Part shown: one piece after another, positions 1 through 6,567 of the stretch
How the letters are laid out: every line of letters starts with the position of its first letter
Numbering within the stretch: the first letter of the stretch is position 1
Assembly: GCA_964477295.1 (NCBI GenBank)
Contig: CAYZEZ010000153.1
Location: forward strand, 1 to 11,647
Source: CAYZEZ01 sp964477295
GTDB taxonomy: Bacteria; Bacteroidota; Bacteroidia; Bacteroidales; SM23-62
Length of the DNA: 11,647 bases
Direction of reading: 5' to 3'
Position numbers and translations under genes: made by a program
Notes under the pieces: model-generated
The model's input: only the letters and a program-made list of their open reading frames with translations
Databases searched by the model: none
Told to the model about the DNA's origin: nothing

Positions 1-2277
1 GCCTTTGTAAACGATTTTGTAGAACGAGAACCCATTGTATGGCACGCTGAGTTCTACCTCCTGAAATTTTATGCGGTTTCCCAGGCCATATTCATCAAAG
101 AAAGAACGGAACGTAATTTCTCGATCTTTAACCAGCCGCGAGAATTGAGTATCCACTATTTTTCTGCCTTCCATTGAATGATTGCAACTGTCTGTGCTGG
201 CAGTTTCCCCAAGATAAGCATCGCATTTTTCCTGAATGGTAAACATTATCGTATCGCTGATCCGATTATCTATATAATGAACAAAGAGGGAGTCCTTAAC
301 AGACATTTTATCAACAATGAGGGAATCTTCTTCGTTGAACGAATGTCCATCCATTTTATGCAATACCAGGTAATATTTTTTCTTTGCTTCATAAAACAGG
401 ATATACTCTTTTTCCTTTTCCTCATATTGCACCGGGGTTACGAAAATGGAATCAGCTGGGGATTCCTTCATGAGATCCTTCAATTTTTCTAAAAACTCTT
501 CCTGTGACGGACTAATTGTCGTTTGCCGCATCATCCATTTCACCATGAAGAAGTTTTCAGGTTCATTTTCAAAATGATTAATATGTGCTATGAACGGGAC
601 AGAATCAGATTTGAAAAAAATATTACCGAGCAGGTCAAGCACAACGTCCGATAGATGAAAATTCGGATCTTTTAAATCACCTGTTATCGGTATTTCATAA
701 TCAATTACATTGTCATTTTCACGAATAAAAGCCAGGATAAGCGGCATCGGCAACCTGTTTGCATCATTCTTTTTCAGGCGGGTTGCCAGGTGCGGATCAA
801 TCATCAGCAGGTGGTTAACGCTTTGTACCTTCCCTTTCCTCACGTTCCATTTGCCGTTCAATTCCATGGTACCCCTGTCTAATGGATAGGAGGTATAAGT
901 AATAACATAAGGATTGAACAGTGTGAGCGGCACTTTATTCACATGGTAGATAAGGTCGAATTCACCGGTATCATTCGGGTTGACGCTCAGATTTATTGAC
1001 ATATTCCCAAAAGGCATAATATCTGTCTTAAGAAACATCTCCACCCGTTTATTTTTCTTACTAATAGAGTCAGATTTGATATTGCATGGATATGCAGCTA
1101 CAGAGAATTTTTCATTCAGAGAAAAATCATTGAATTGAAAATATCCATCATTTATTGCCAGACTGCCTACCGTGTAATTGCTTTTAAAAAAATTCCTGGC
1201 CAATACTTTTACATAATCTGCTATTTTAATAATCAGGTTATTCCTTCTGTTGGGTCGATCATTCAAAGCTTTGATGTCGGTCCTACCCTGACGAAACATC
1301 CTCTGAATATTATCTAAATGATCATACCGCTCATATTTTAAATACGGCTTAGTTAAGATTATGGAATCAAAACTATATTTAAAACCCTTTGGATCCAGTT
1401 TTGTGATATCGAGGACCAGGTTGCTGAAGGAAAAATAATCATCTCCCGCAGATCTTCCGAAATGTAAATCATGGAGGGTTATCAGTCCGCTGGCATTTAA
1501 ATTTTCTTTGTCAATAATATTTCCTGTTGCCTTAATATCGGCATCCAGGTTGGCCGAGAAGCTTCCATAATTGGCCAGGTCCACCAGGTATTGCTGAAAA
1601 ATTTGCAGATCATAATTATTTACAGCAACCTCTATGCGATAATTAAGATTGCCTGTATTGATGCAGCCATTGCCTTTTACGTCACCTGTTGAAGGACCTG
1701 AGATAAAGGAAAATTTTAAGTCCATCGTATCTACGTTCCACCATATGCCTCTACTTTCTATATTTATGTCTTTAATAAAATAGTTGACCGGGATGGACTG
1801 CTCCTTATAATGAAATTCGCCCCTTTTAATTTTTATTTTCAGAATATTGAAATGTAAACCATCTTTGGTAGTATCTTGTTTTTCTTCAGGTGTGAATTTT
1901 TCAATCAGGTCATCAAAATTCAAATCCTCTTTGTTTTGAATGATCCTTATTACGGGTTTGTTGAGTGATACTTTGTTTATCTCATAAGTTTTGCCAAGCA
2001 TCTTCAGTATGCTAAAATTGACACTTAATCTGTTCGCTGAAATAAAAATACTGTCGTCTTTCTGTTCATATATTTTTAGATTTTTGATATAAGCAAATCC
2101 TGTAAAAGGATCAACATATATCCAACTCATTTCTAATCGCCTGCCGAGTAATTTTTCATCATATTTTTCAATCAGGTATTTTGCAATAGTTGAAATAATG
2201 AAAATAACGGCTGCCATAAATATTAAAATAGTAACAGCGGTTTTTACGATTCTCTTTTTTAGTTTACCGTTAATCAT
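1..2277 (-). CDS. DUF748/AsmA-like envelope protein, 3' end beyond window
   Basis: The frame is open without a stop from the ATG at 2277 to the left edge (759 codons seen). A single N-terminal membrane segment (about residues 10-31) follows a basic start, giving an inner-membrane anchor with the rest in the periplasm. Next comes the DUF748 pattern: a segment around residues 77-125 with INKVSLNKPVIRIIQ and NFDDLIEKF, then QSIPVNYFIKDINIES, then long beta-rich repeats. Near residues 605-636 is the late-conserved stretch FVTPVQYEEKEKEYILFYEA followed by KKKYY. The last visible residues (VPYNGFSFYKIVYKG) resemble the usual end of these proteins, so probably only a few tens of codons are missing. 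AsmA/DUF748 proteins are linked to outer-membrane assembly or lipid transport; the exact role here is unknown. The gene is separated by 369 bp from the next gene on the same strand and shows no copy of the shared operator. Confidence 0.85.
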   Translation of the reverse strand, partial: MINGKLKKRIVKTAVTILIFMAAVIFIISTIAKYLIEKYDEKLLGRRLEMSWIYVDPFTGFAYIKNLKIYEQKDDSIFISANRLSVNFSILKMLGKTYEINKVSLNKPVIRIIQNKEDLNFDDLIEKFTPEEKQDTTKDGLHFNILKIKIKRGEFHYKEQSIPVNYFIKDINIESRGIWWNVDTMDLKFSFISGPSTGDVKGNGCINTGNLNYRIEVAVNNYDLQIFQQYLVDLANYGSFSANLDADIKATGNIIDKENLNASGLITLHDLHFGRSAGDDYFSFSNLVLDITKLDPKGFKYSFDSIILTKPYLKYERYDHLDNIQRMFRQGRTDIKALNDRPNRRNNLIIKIADYVKVLARNFFKSNYTVGSLAINDGYFQFNDFSLNEKFSVAAYPCNIKSDSISKKNKRVEMFLKTDIMPFGNMSINLSVNPNDTGEFDLIYHVNKVPLTLFNPYVITYTSYPLDRGTMELNGKWNVRKGKVQSVNHLLMIDPHLATRLKKNDANRLPMPLILAFIRENDNVIDYEIPITGDLKDPNFHLSDVVLDLLGNIFFKSDSVPFIAHINHFENEPENFFMVKWMMRQTTISPSQEEFLEKLKDLMKESPADSIFVTPVQYEEKEKEYILFYEAKKKYYLVLHKMDGHSFNEEDSLIVDKMSVKDSLFVHYIDNRISDTIMFTIQEKCDAYLGETASTDSCNHSMEGRKIVDTQFSRLVKDREITFRSFFDEYGLGNRIKFQEVELSVPYNGFSFYKIVYKG

Positions 2278-2646
2278 TTTAGAAAATAATCGTTAATCAA
2301 ACAGTGGTTCCCATCCGGCTAAGGACTTTTGTACTCAATGAAAATCGGGATATCGATTGTCAGCCCGGGTAATTAGCTTGCTAAGGGAAAGCATAAGAAT
2401 AAAGATAGGTATGCCCAGTGGACGCAGACTGTGCTTGTCCTTTGGTATATAAACCCTTCGTTCAACCTACGAAATATTGCAAATTTTGAGCATTTCATTA
2501 CTTGACAAAACGCCTCTTAATGAGCTACTTACAAATCAAAATTGCAAAGATGTTAAAGAACTATATTGTAAACCGTTGAAAATCAACTGGTGATAATCGG
2601 ACACTAGTGATTATTGATACTAAATGTTTACAAGTATTCAAAATAT
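2278..2646. other. Intergenic stretch, no gene recognised
   Basis: About 370 bases between the 48-aa membrane protein gene and the DUF748-type gene. I see no convincing reading frame, no RNA gene and no copy of the shared operator. Small inverted repeats occur just after the end of the 48-aa gene (GTTGA/TCAAC near 2574-2586 and ATAATC/GATTAT near 2593-2614), but neither is followed on the minus strand by a clear T-run, so a terminator is only possible. Confidence 0.5.
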
Positions 2647-2793
2647 CTATCTTCCCTGAATGACTCTTAGTATAATTGCAATAATCGCTATTACGAGAAG
2701 AACGTGGATAAGGCCTCCGGCATGAAATCCGATTAACCCAACCAGCCATGCTATAATAAGTATTACTGCAATGACATAAAGTAGATTTCCCAT
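2647..2793 (-). CDS. lmo0937/DUF5670-family small membrane protein (48 aa)
   Basis: The product starts MGNLLYVIAVILIIAWLVG, continues LIGFHAGGLIHVLLVIAIIA and ends ILRVIQGR. This is the typical lmo0937-family layout: two hydrophobic helices joined by a short GFHAGG(L)IH turn, with a basic C-terminus, about 50 residues in all. It should be an inner-membrane protein. Family members are widespread in Bacteroidota and Firmicutes and of unknown function; they are often found near stress genes. The gene is short and easy to miss; a longer overlapping frame at 2561-2749 is its shadow. It lies 58 bp after the decayed membrane-protein piece and may be the last gene of the transcript from the promoter near 3509. 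A partial homologue sits at the right edge of the window. Confidence 0.88.
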   Translation of the reverse strand: MGNLLYVIAVILIIAWLVGLIGFHAGGLIHVLLVIAIIAIILRVIQGR

Positions 2794-2851
2794 TATTTTA
2801 AGTTTTAATTAATGAATTTATACTGAACCCTTAATATGATAATGCATCTGT

Positions 2852-2956
2852 TCAACTCTGCTTTATATAACCGACAAGAAGAATATTCTCTCCCACATCG
2901 ATGATTTCGGCTCCCGGATATGGGGACCAGTTTACACGGTTGGGGGTATGAATGTT
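2852..2956 (-). pseudogene. Decayed C-terminal piece of a 69-aa membrane protein gene
   Basis: Read on the minus strand this stretch gives PNRVNWSPYPGAEIIDVGEN followed by ILLVGYIKQS and a stop. The intact gene at 4617-4826 reads PHRVNWSPYLGVGIMIAGGI followed by IFVVGYRK at the same place. DNA similarity is plain around GTAAACTGGTC(A/C)CCATAT. The N-terminal two thirds, including the first membrane helix and any start codon, are gone, and charged residues (E, D, E, N) now interrupt the second helix. I therefore read it as a relic. It begins only a few bases after the stop of the outer-membrane barrel gene, as the intact copy follows the 150-aa secreted protein gene. This points to an ancestral tandem duplication of a two-gene unit. 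Confidence 0.75.
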
Positions 2957-2960
2957 GTGA

Positions 2961-3464
2961 CTAGAAGATGTATGTAATCCCGAATTTGCCACCGAAGAAT
3001 GCATTACCTCCGCCAAACTCCAGGTTCAGCCCAAAGTTATTGCTAAAGAAGTATCTGCCCCCGATTTGTGCACCCAGCCCAAGGCCGGAAGATCCAGTAC
3101 CAGGATAATCTGAAGGAGATACCCAGAAATAATACCCGATGTTTAAACCTGCATAAAAATCCCAGTTCTCGGGAATATCAAGAAGTGTGTTAAAGTGATA
3201 ATTGCCATTAAAAGATAATCCAATTATTGAGTGGTGGTAGTGAAACTCGTGATAAGGCTGGTTATAGGATCGGAATGAGACTTCAAAACCTAAAGTGAGG
3301 TCTCTTAAAACTCCAAAATCCATCCCTACATAAATAGGAAGACCCCAACCGGACAAGCCGACACCTACATTTAACTGTTTGTTGCCTTTGTCGAGAGGGC
3401 TTTGAGCATTAACTGCCAAAACAGTCATGACAGATAATAAAAAAATGATGCTTACTTTTTTCAT
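2961..3464 (-). CDS. Outer-membrane beta-barrel protein (167 aa)
   Basis: An N-terminal signal peptide (MKKVSIIFLLSVMTVLAVNA, cut before QSPLD) is followed by alternating hydrophobic/polar strands with many glycines and aromatics (VGVGLSGWGLPIYVGMDFG, YAGLNIGYYFW, LGAQIGGRYFF). The protein ends FGGKFGITYIF, with the terminal aromatic expected of an outer-membrane barrel. The size fits an 8-strand barrel of the OmpA/OmpW-like porin-family type common in Bacteroidota; the substrate or function is unknown. The promoter just upstream carries a perfect TACCTTTG -7 box and a variant of the shared operator, which overlaps the end of the preceding regulator gene. Downstream come the decayed membrane-protein piece and the lmo0937-family gene. 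Confidence 0.85.
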   Translation of the reverse strand: MKKVSIIFLLSVMTVLAVNAQSPLDKGNKQLNVGVGLSGWGLPIYVGMDFGVLRDLTLGFEVSFRSYNQPYHEFHYHHSIIGLSFNGNYHFNTLLDIPENWDFYAGLNIGYYFWVSPSDYPGTGSSGLGLGAQIGGRYFFSNNFGLNLEFGGGNAFFGGKFGITYIF

Positions 3465-3508
3465 TTTGTTTGATTTAAATTACATAATTGAAGGGGAAAA
3501 ATACAGTA

Positions 3509-3569
3509 CAAAGGTAGGAGCCTTCATACCGGGAAATATTACACATAAAGAGTTATATTATTCACACAT
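3509..3569 (-). promoter_or_regulatory. Variant shared operator and promoter of the barrel gene (site A)
   Basis: On the minus strand ATGTGTGAATAATATAAC (3569-3552) matches the upstream box found before three other genes. GTGTAAT (3544-3538) is the second half-site and ends 22 bp before a perfect -7 box TACCTTTG (3516-3509), the same offset as at the other sites. The two half-sites here are 14 bp apart instead of 21. The upstream box contains the TGA stop codon of the regulator gene (3562-3564). The -7 box lies 45 bp before the ATG at 3464. Confidence 0.6.
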
Positions 3570-4122
3570 TCTCATTTACTATTTGCCTTATGTCACTTAT
3601 TCTCTGAAAGTGGGAAGGGGGGAAGCCAGTAACCTCCTTAAACTGGCCGACTAATTGTGCAGTACTGTGGTAGTTCAGTTGATAAGCAATTTCGATAATA
3701 TTAAGTTTATAATATACAAGCAATTCTTTTGCCCGTTCAATTTTATGAGCAATAAAAAACTTTTCAATCGTAGTGTTTTGTATTTCCAGGAAAAGGTTAT
3801 CAAGCCAGGTATATTTATGATGAAGCTTTTTACTTAAATATTCATGGAAGTTATTTTTTAACTGTTCATCATTATAATGAACCAACTGAACAACGATTTC
3901 TTTTATTTTTTCAACCAGCCTGCCTTTTTCCCTTTCGATCAGTTCAAATCCTGATTTTTTTAAAGCAATATTTAGTTTTTCCTGCTGTACAATCGACAGT
4001 TCCTCTTTGATTTTTACTTCACCTAAGCTAATTATTGACCTGTATATCCCAAGTTTTTCTAACTCTGATCTCACCACCATTTTGCAGCGGATACATACCA
4101 TATTTTTGACATAGAGTTTCAT
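3562..4122 (-). CDS. HMA-like/AraC-type transcriptional regulator R1 (186 aa)
   Basis: Residues 1-60 look like a small ferredoxin-fold, HMA-like domain: MKLYVKNMVCIRC with C10 and C13, then a helix (MVVRSELEKLG), a strand, and a helix ending LKKSGFELI. This would be suited to binding a metal ion or reacting through a CxxC pair. Residues from about 88 to 175 form an AraC-type DNA-binding domain with two helix-turn-helix units: a degenerate first one (YLSKKL...WLDNLF...TTIEKFF, then KIERAKELL) and the conserved second one (NIIEIAYQLNY...VGQFKEVTGFPPSHF). It aligns without gaps with R2 (5559-6119); I count about 108 of 186 identical residues. It lies 57 bp after the cupin gene on the same strand, so it may be co-transcribed with it, and has no shared operator of its own. 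Its last codons lie inside operator site A. Confidence 0.88.
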   Translation of the reverse strand: MKLYVKNMVCIRCKMVVRSELEKLGIYRSIISLGEVKIKEELSIVQQEKLNIALKKSGFELIEREKGRLVEKIKEIVVQLVHYNDEQLKNNFHEYLSKKLHHKYTWLDNLFLEIQNTTIEKFFIAHKIERAKELLVYYKLNIIEIAYQLNYHSTAQLVGQFKEVTGFPPSHFQRISDIRQIVNENV

Positions 4123-4179
4123 ATCTTATAGTCTCATAGAAGTTAGATTTTTTTTATGAACAAAACTCAATTCTCCTGG

Positions 4180-4518
4180 TCATTCATAACCACTTTTTAT
4201 TATGGTTGAGATCATTTTAAACCGCTCGTTTGCTTTTATTAAATTCGATGTATGGGCCGGTATTATGATTGACTGACCGATATCAAGGATATTGGTTTTC
4301 CCGTCAATAACAATTTCAGCCTTTCCGTCGATGATCTGGACAAAAGTGTCGAACGGAGAAATTTTTTCAGTTAATTCTTCACCTGTGTCATAAGCCTCAG
4401 CGCGGATATTTCCTGTCGACTTTTTAATGATCGTTTTGTGTACGATAGAATTAGGCACATATTCTATTATTTCAACAATAATAAACGCTTTTGATTTTTC
4501 AAATTCCCCGTTTTTCAT
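4180..4518 (-). CDS. Small cupin-domain protein (112 aa)
   Basis: A single cupin barrel: PFDTFVQIIDGKAEIVIDGK, then LDIGQSIIIPAHTSNLIKAN, and an end RFKMISTIIKSGYE. The family's usual metal-binding pattern G(X)5HXH(X)3-4E is not complete: the first cupin motif region (KISPFDTFVQII) lacks the HxH pair, and only one histidine (PAHT) remains in motif 2. It may therefore bind no metal, or act as a ligand-binding or scaffold protein. There is no signal peptide, so it should be cytoplasmic. It sits between the 69-aa membrane protein gene (98 bp upstream) and regulator R1 (57 bp downstream), all on the minus strand. Similar single-domain cupins are common in Bacteroidota; the substrate is unknown. 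Confidence 0.8.
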   Translation of the reverse strand: MKNGEFEKSKAFIIVEIIEYVPNSIVHKTIIKKSTGNIRAEAYDTGEELTEKISPFDTFVQIIDGKAEIVIDGKTNILDIGQSIIIPAHTSNLIKANERFKMISTIIKSGYE

Positions 4519-4616
4519 TTTACAGTTATTTGACAGATTTGAAAATTAGGGATAAAACATACAAAGACGGAATCAACGGAGTACATTCAGAAATTAGCCG
4601 ATGACAAGGAGTAACT

Positions 4617-4826
4617 CTACTTTCTGTATCCCACAACAAAAATTATCCCTCCCGCTATCATGATCCCGACTCCCAGATATGGTGACCAGTTTACACGATG
4701 GGGCACGGAAGCAGTAATATTAAGCGAGCCTACATCCATGACCTTTTCTCTTGTAAAGAATTTAAATCCTGTAATAACTGTGAATAATAATCCTGCAACT
4801 ATTATTACTATACCTGTCTTTTTCAT
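4617..4826 (-). CDS. Two-helix membrane protein, conserved hypothetical (69 aa)
   Basis: The first helix (MKKTGIVIIVAGLLFTVITG, residues 4-20) is followed by a loop of about 25 residues carrying TREKVMDVGSLNITA, then RVNWSPY and a second helix (about residues 50-66) ending VVGYRK. The layout suggests an inner-membrane protein with both ends inside and the loop in the periplasm. I recognise it as a conserved small Bacteroidota protein of unknown function. A longer frame could start at a TTG (4853) overlapping the upstream gene, but the ATG at 4826 gives the start typical of the family (MKKTG). That leaves 19 bp after the stop of the 150-aa secreted protein gene, so the two are almost surely co-transcribed. 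A decayed C-terminal copy lies at 2852-2956. Confidence 0.82.
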   Translation of the reverse strand: MKKTGIVIIVAGLLFTVITGFKFFTREKVMDVGSLNITASVPHRVNWSPYLGVGIMIAGGIIFVVGYRK

Positions 4827-4845
4827 ATCAAATCGGTTATCATCA

Positions 4846-5298
4846 TCAATCAATAGTAAAAAATTCAGTTGTCATCACAACTTCTGAATCAGTAGACTGA
4901 AGATTGGGATCATATTCGGCTGTAATGAAAATTTTGACCGGTCTGAATGAGGATTTGGTTTCCAGATAGGCTTTTAATTTTTTAGAAAACATTCCGGTTG
5001 ATGTTTGTACCTGGCCTATGTTTATTGTATCCTGATCTACGGTAACCATCCATACCACATACGTATTCTTTGGAGGAGTAAGTCTGCCGGCTTCGGCAAG
5101 ATTCTCCAACTTTATTTTCAAAATAAAATTATTGAACTTGTCTTGTCTTACTTTTACAGTGCCCCGTGCTGAAGGTATAACAGAGGAATTTAAAAAATCT
5201 ATCTTTGCAGCATATGTACTGACAGAAAATATCATCATAGCGGCTGCAAAAATCAAAAAGTTCTTTTTTGTCGGAGTGATCAATCTTGTTGCTTTCAT
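4846..5298 (-). CDS. Secreted conserved hypothetical protein (150 aa)
   Basis: A basic start and a hydrophobic stretch (KKNFLIFAAAMMIFSVSTYA) form a signal peptide, likely cut near AKIDF. The mature part is a compact beta-rich domain with SSVIPSARGTVKVRQDKFNN, NLAEAGRLTPPKNTYVVWMV, NIGQVQTSTGMFSK and FRPVKIFITAEYDPN. The 'TPPKNTYVVWM ... F.PVKIFITAE' pattern is one I know from a Bacteroidota family of exported proteins; it recalls the C-terminal domain of RskA-type anti-sigma proteins, but there is no anti-sigma part here. Function unknown; periplasmic. It is the first gene after operator site B, followed at 19 bp by the 69-aa membrane protein, so the pair probably acts together in the envelope. 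Confidence 0.82.
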   Translation of the reverse strand: MKATRLITPTKKNFLIFAAAMMIFSVSTYAAKIDFLNSSVIPSARGTVKVRQDKFNNFILKIKLENLAEAGRLTPPKNTYVVWMVTVDQDTINIGQVQTSTGMFSKKLKAYLETKSSFRPVKIFITAEYDPNLQSTDSEVVMTTEFFTID

Positions 5299-5336
5299 TT
5301 AAGTTGAATTTAATTTTTAACTTAATTCATACACTG

Positions 5337-5404
5337 TAAAGTTGAGTATATCCAAGGTGGATTGTATTACATAACTTTAAGAAAAAGTTACATCATTCAC
5401 ACAT
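5337..5404 (-). promoter_or_regulatory. Shared 21-bp-period operator and promoter (site B)
   Basis: On the minus strand the upstream box is ATGTGTGAATGATGTAAC (5404-5387). Its half-site ATGTAAC (5393-5387) is repeated as ATGTAAT (5372-5366), exactly 21 bp downstream. A weak -7 box CAACTTTA (5344-5337; 4 of 6 fixed positions of TAnnTTTG) starts 22 bp after the second half-site. The last motif base is 68 bp before the ATG at 5298. A promoter needing an activator would fit the poor -7 box. Confidence 0.65.
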
Positions 5405-5424
5405 TTTACTCTGAGGAATATTAA

Positions 5425-5445
5425 TGGTCATTCAATTGAATACCA
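5425..5445. repeat. Inverted repeat TGGT(C)ATTCAATTGAATACCA
   Basis: Two 10-base arms (TGGTATTCAA and TTGAATACCA) pair fully apart from one extra C at 5429. There is no spacer, so it looks more like a two-fold symmetric protein site than a terminator. It lies 20 bp upstream of operator site B and after the end of regulator gene R2. Confidence 0.4.
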
Positions 5446-5450
5446 GCTGA

Positions 5451-5530
5451 GTTACAACCGAATAACGATGAAGCCCAATGACAACCCAATGGCATGGAAG
5501 TGAATGGCAGCCGAATGACGGCTGAAGGTT
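5451..5530. repeat. Short degenerate AATGrC-type repeats
   Basis: Several imperfect copies of a short unit follow one another: CCGAATAACG, CCCAATGACAA, CCCAATGGCATGG, TGAATGGCAG, CCGAATGACGG. The spacing is irregular (roughly 10-16 bases). The stretch lies between the end of R2 and operator site B and codes for nothing I recognise. Confidence 0.4.
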
Positions 5531-5558
5531 GACAAAGGTTGAGAGAACATCCCGAGAT

Positions 5559-6119
5559 TCATATATCTTCAAGAGCGTTGCGTCGCTTTTTCTTGAGATG
5601 CTTGAAGTGAGAAGGAGTCAACCCCGTAACCTTTTTAAACTGTCTGCAGAGATGGGATACGCTGCTGTAGTGTAATTTATAAGCAATTTCTTTAAGATTG
5701 AGTTCATCATATACAAGCAATTCTTTTGCCCGCTCAACCTTGTGGTTGATAAAGAATTTTTCAATTGTGATACCCTGGACTTCTGAAAAAAGGTTGGTAA
5801 GATATTTATAGCTGTAATTTAGTTTTTCGCTTAAATAGTCGGAAAGGTTTATTTTTAACTGATCATCAGAATAATGGACCTGTTCAATAATAATGTTTTT
5901 GATTTTTTCAATAAGAATGCTCTTCTCATTGTCCATCAGTTCAAGTCCTGTTTTTTTTAATGCCACATTTAACTTTTTAAACTGTTCCGGAGAAATTTCT
6001 TCATCAATCTGAGCTTCACCCAACTTTACCTCAGTGTAATGCAGTCCAAGTTTTTCCAACTCGGATTTCACAACCATTTGGCATCGAATGCACACCATAT
6101 TCTTTATGTAGAGTTTCAA
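5559..6119 (-). CDS. HMA-like/AraC-type transcriptional regulator R2 (186 aa)
   Basis: Same architecture as R1. An HMA-like N-terminus MKLYIKNMVCIRC (C10, C13) leads into a helix (MVVKSELEKLGL), then EVKLGEAQI and a helix to LKKTGLELM. A linker helix (EKIKNIIIEQVHY) joins it to a C-terminal AraC DNA-binding domain: HTH1 about residues 92-126 (SDYLSEKLNYSYKYLTNLF, ITIEKFF), a connecting helix KVERAKELLVY, and HTH2 about residues 141-172 (NLKEIAYKLHYSS...CRQFKKVTGLTPSHF). A basic tail KKKRR follows. The gene stands alone upstream of the 150-aa gene (260 bp away) with no shared operator in its own upstream region, so it is a candidate for the constant or master member of the three. The DNA-binding role is well supported; the metal-binding role of the N-terminus is inferred from the CxxC and fold pattern. 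Confidence 0.88.
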   Translation of the reverse strand: MKLYIKNMVCIRCQMVVKSELEKLGLHYTEVKLGEAQIDEEISPEQFKKLNVALKKTGLELMDNEKSILIEKIKNIIIEQVHYSDDQLKINLSDYLSEKLNYSYKYLTNLFSEVQGITIEKFFINHKVERAKELLVYDELNLKEIAYKLHYSSVSHLCRQFKKVTGLTPSHFKHLKKKRRNALEDI

Positions 6120-6389
6120 TGAAGAAGATTCAAATTAATTAATTGTACCCTGAATGCTCAATAAACTTTACCCCAAGCCCGGTGTTATTTAGAGCCTCAG
6201 TCAGGTCTAAAAGAAGCAATATGTTTCGGACTAATGGTACAGACATTATTCACCCGAAAATATTTATTCTTAACAACGGGTTATCAGTACATTATGATTT
6301 CCATCCAGGTAGTTGATATTGTTCCAGGTAAATAAAAAAGAGATGAATTGCTGGTGACATTTCCACAGGTTTATTTTTTAGGCAAAAAA
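6120..6389. other. Divergent intergenic region, no gene recognised
   Basis: This is the first part of the 448-bp gap between the divergent genes R2 (minus) and the CsbD-like gene (plus). I find no convincing reading frame, RNA gene or copy of the shared operator before 6390. A short duplication of CCAGGTA occurs near 6307-6330. The promoter of R2 must lie in the part next to 6120, but no clear TAnnTTTG box is seen there. Confidence 0.45.
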
Positions 6390-6424
6390 AGGAGGAGAGT
6401 TGCTGAACAGGTAATTCTCCTCTT
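6390..6424. terminator. Hairpin, bidirectional terminator-like, copy 1
   Basis: A 15-bp stem with a few G-T pairs (5' arm AGGAGGAGAGTTGCT, 3' arm GGTAATTCTCCTCTT) closes a 5-base loop GAACA. A-rich sequence precedes it (T-run on the minus strand) and TTGTTTTAT follows it, so it could end transcription in both directions. No gene on either strand reads into it, which is odd for a terminator. A related hairpin at 7363-7403 has nearly the same 3' arm and also lies about 50 bp before a shared operator. Confidence 0.55.
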
Positions 6425-6462
6425 GTTTTATATAAACTAGATCTATTTTAATCAAAACCGGG

Positions 6463-6529
6463 ATGTGGAGAAAATGTAACTTTTTTACAAAATTATGTAA
6501 ATTCTGTTAAAGAAACATATAGATCTTTG
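6463..6529 (+). promoter_or_regulatory. Shared 21-bp-period operator and promoter (site E)
   Basis: The upstream box ATGTGGAGAAAATGTAAC (6463-6480) matches the consensus of the other sites at 13 of 18 bases compared with site D. Half-site ATGTAAC (6474-6480) is repeated as ATGTAAA (6495-6501), period 21. A near -7 box GATCTTTG (6522-6529) starts 21 bp after the second half-site. The ATG of the CsbD-like gene is 67 bp after the operator, close to the 66-68 bp seen at sites B and C. Confidence 0.6.
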
Positions 6530-6567
6530 ATTTATGAGTTAGTTAATCACCATTAATAACGGAAGTT

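Noticed and set aside
1..2277. Plus-strand frames 178-492 and 1135-1317 as genes
   Set aside because: They lie opposite the continuous minus-strand DUF748-type frame, which I checked triplet by triplet and found free of stops; their own products have no recognisable features.
2571..2614. Terminator hairpins after the 48-aa membrane protein gene
   Set aside because: The stems are short or bulged and no T-run follows on the minus strand.
2561..2749. A 62-residue minus-strand protein
   Set aside because: It is a shifted-frame shadow of the 48-aa lmo0937-family gene (2647-2793), which has a much better hydrophobic pattern and family match.
3478..3487. AATTATGTAA-like sequence in the leader of the barrel gene as another operator
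   Set aside because: It is a single half-site between the -7 box and the ATG, with no partner at 14 or 21 bp; probably chance in AT-rich DNA.
3427..3837. Plus-strand frames 3427-3654 and 3655-3837
   Set aside because: They are opposite the barrel gene start and regulator R1 and have no protein-like composition of their own.
4082..4122. R1 and R2 as metal-efflux chaperones (CopZ-like) because of the CxxC
   Set aside because: The HMA-like part is joined to a full AraC DNA-binding domain and no metal transporter gene is in the window; regulator is the better call.
4827..4853. TTG at 4853 as start of the 69-aa membrane protein
   Set aside because: It would add MIDDDNRFD and overlap the upstream gene by 8 bases; the ATG at 4826 gives the family-typical start and normal spacing.
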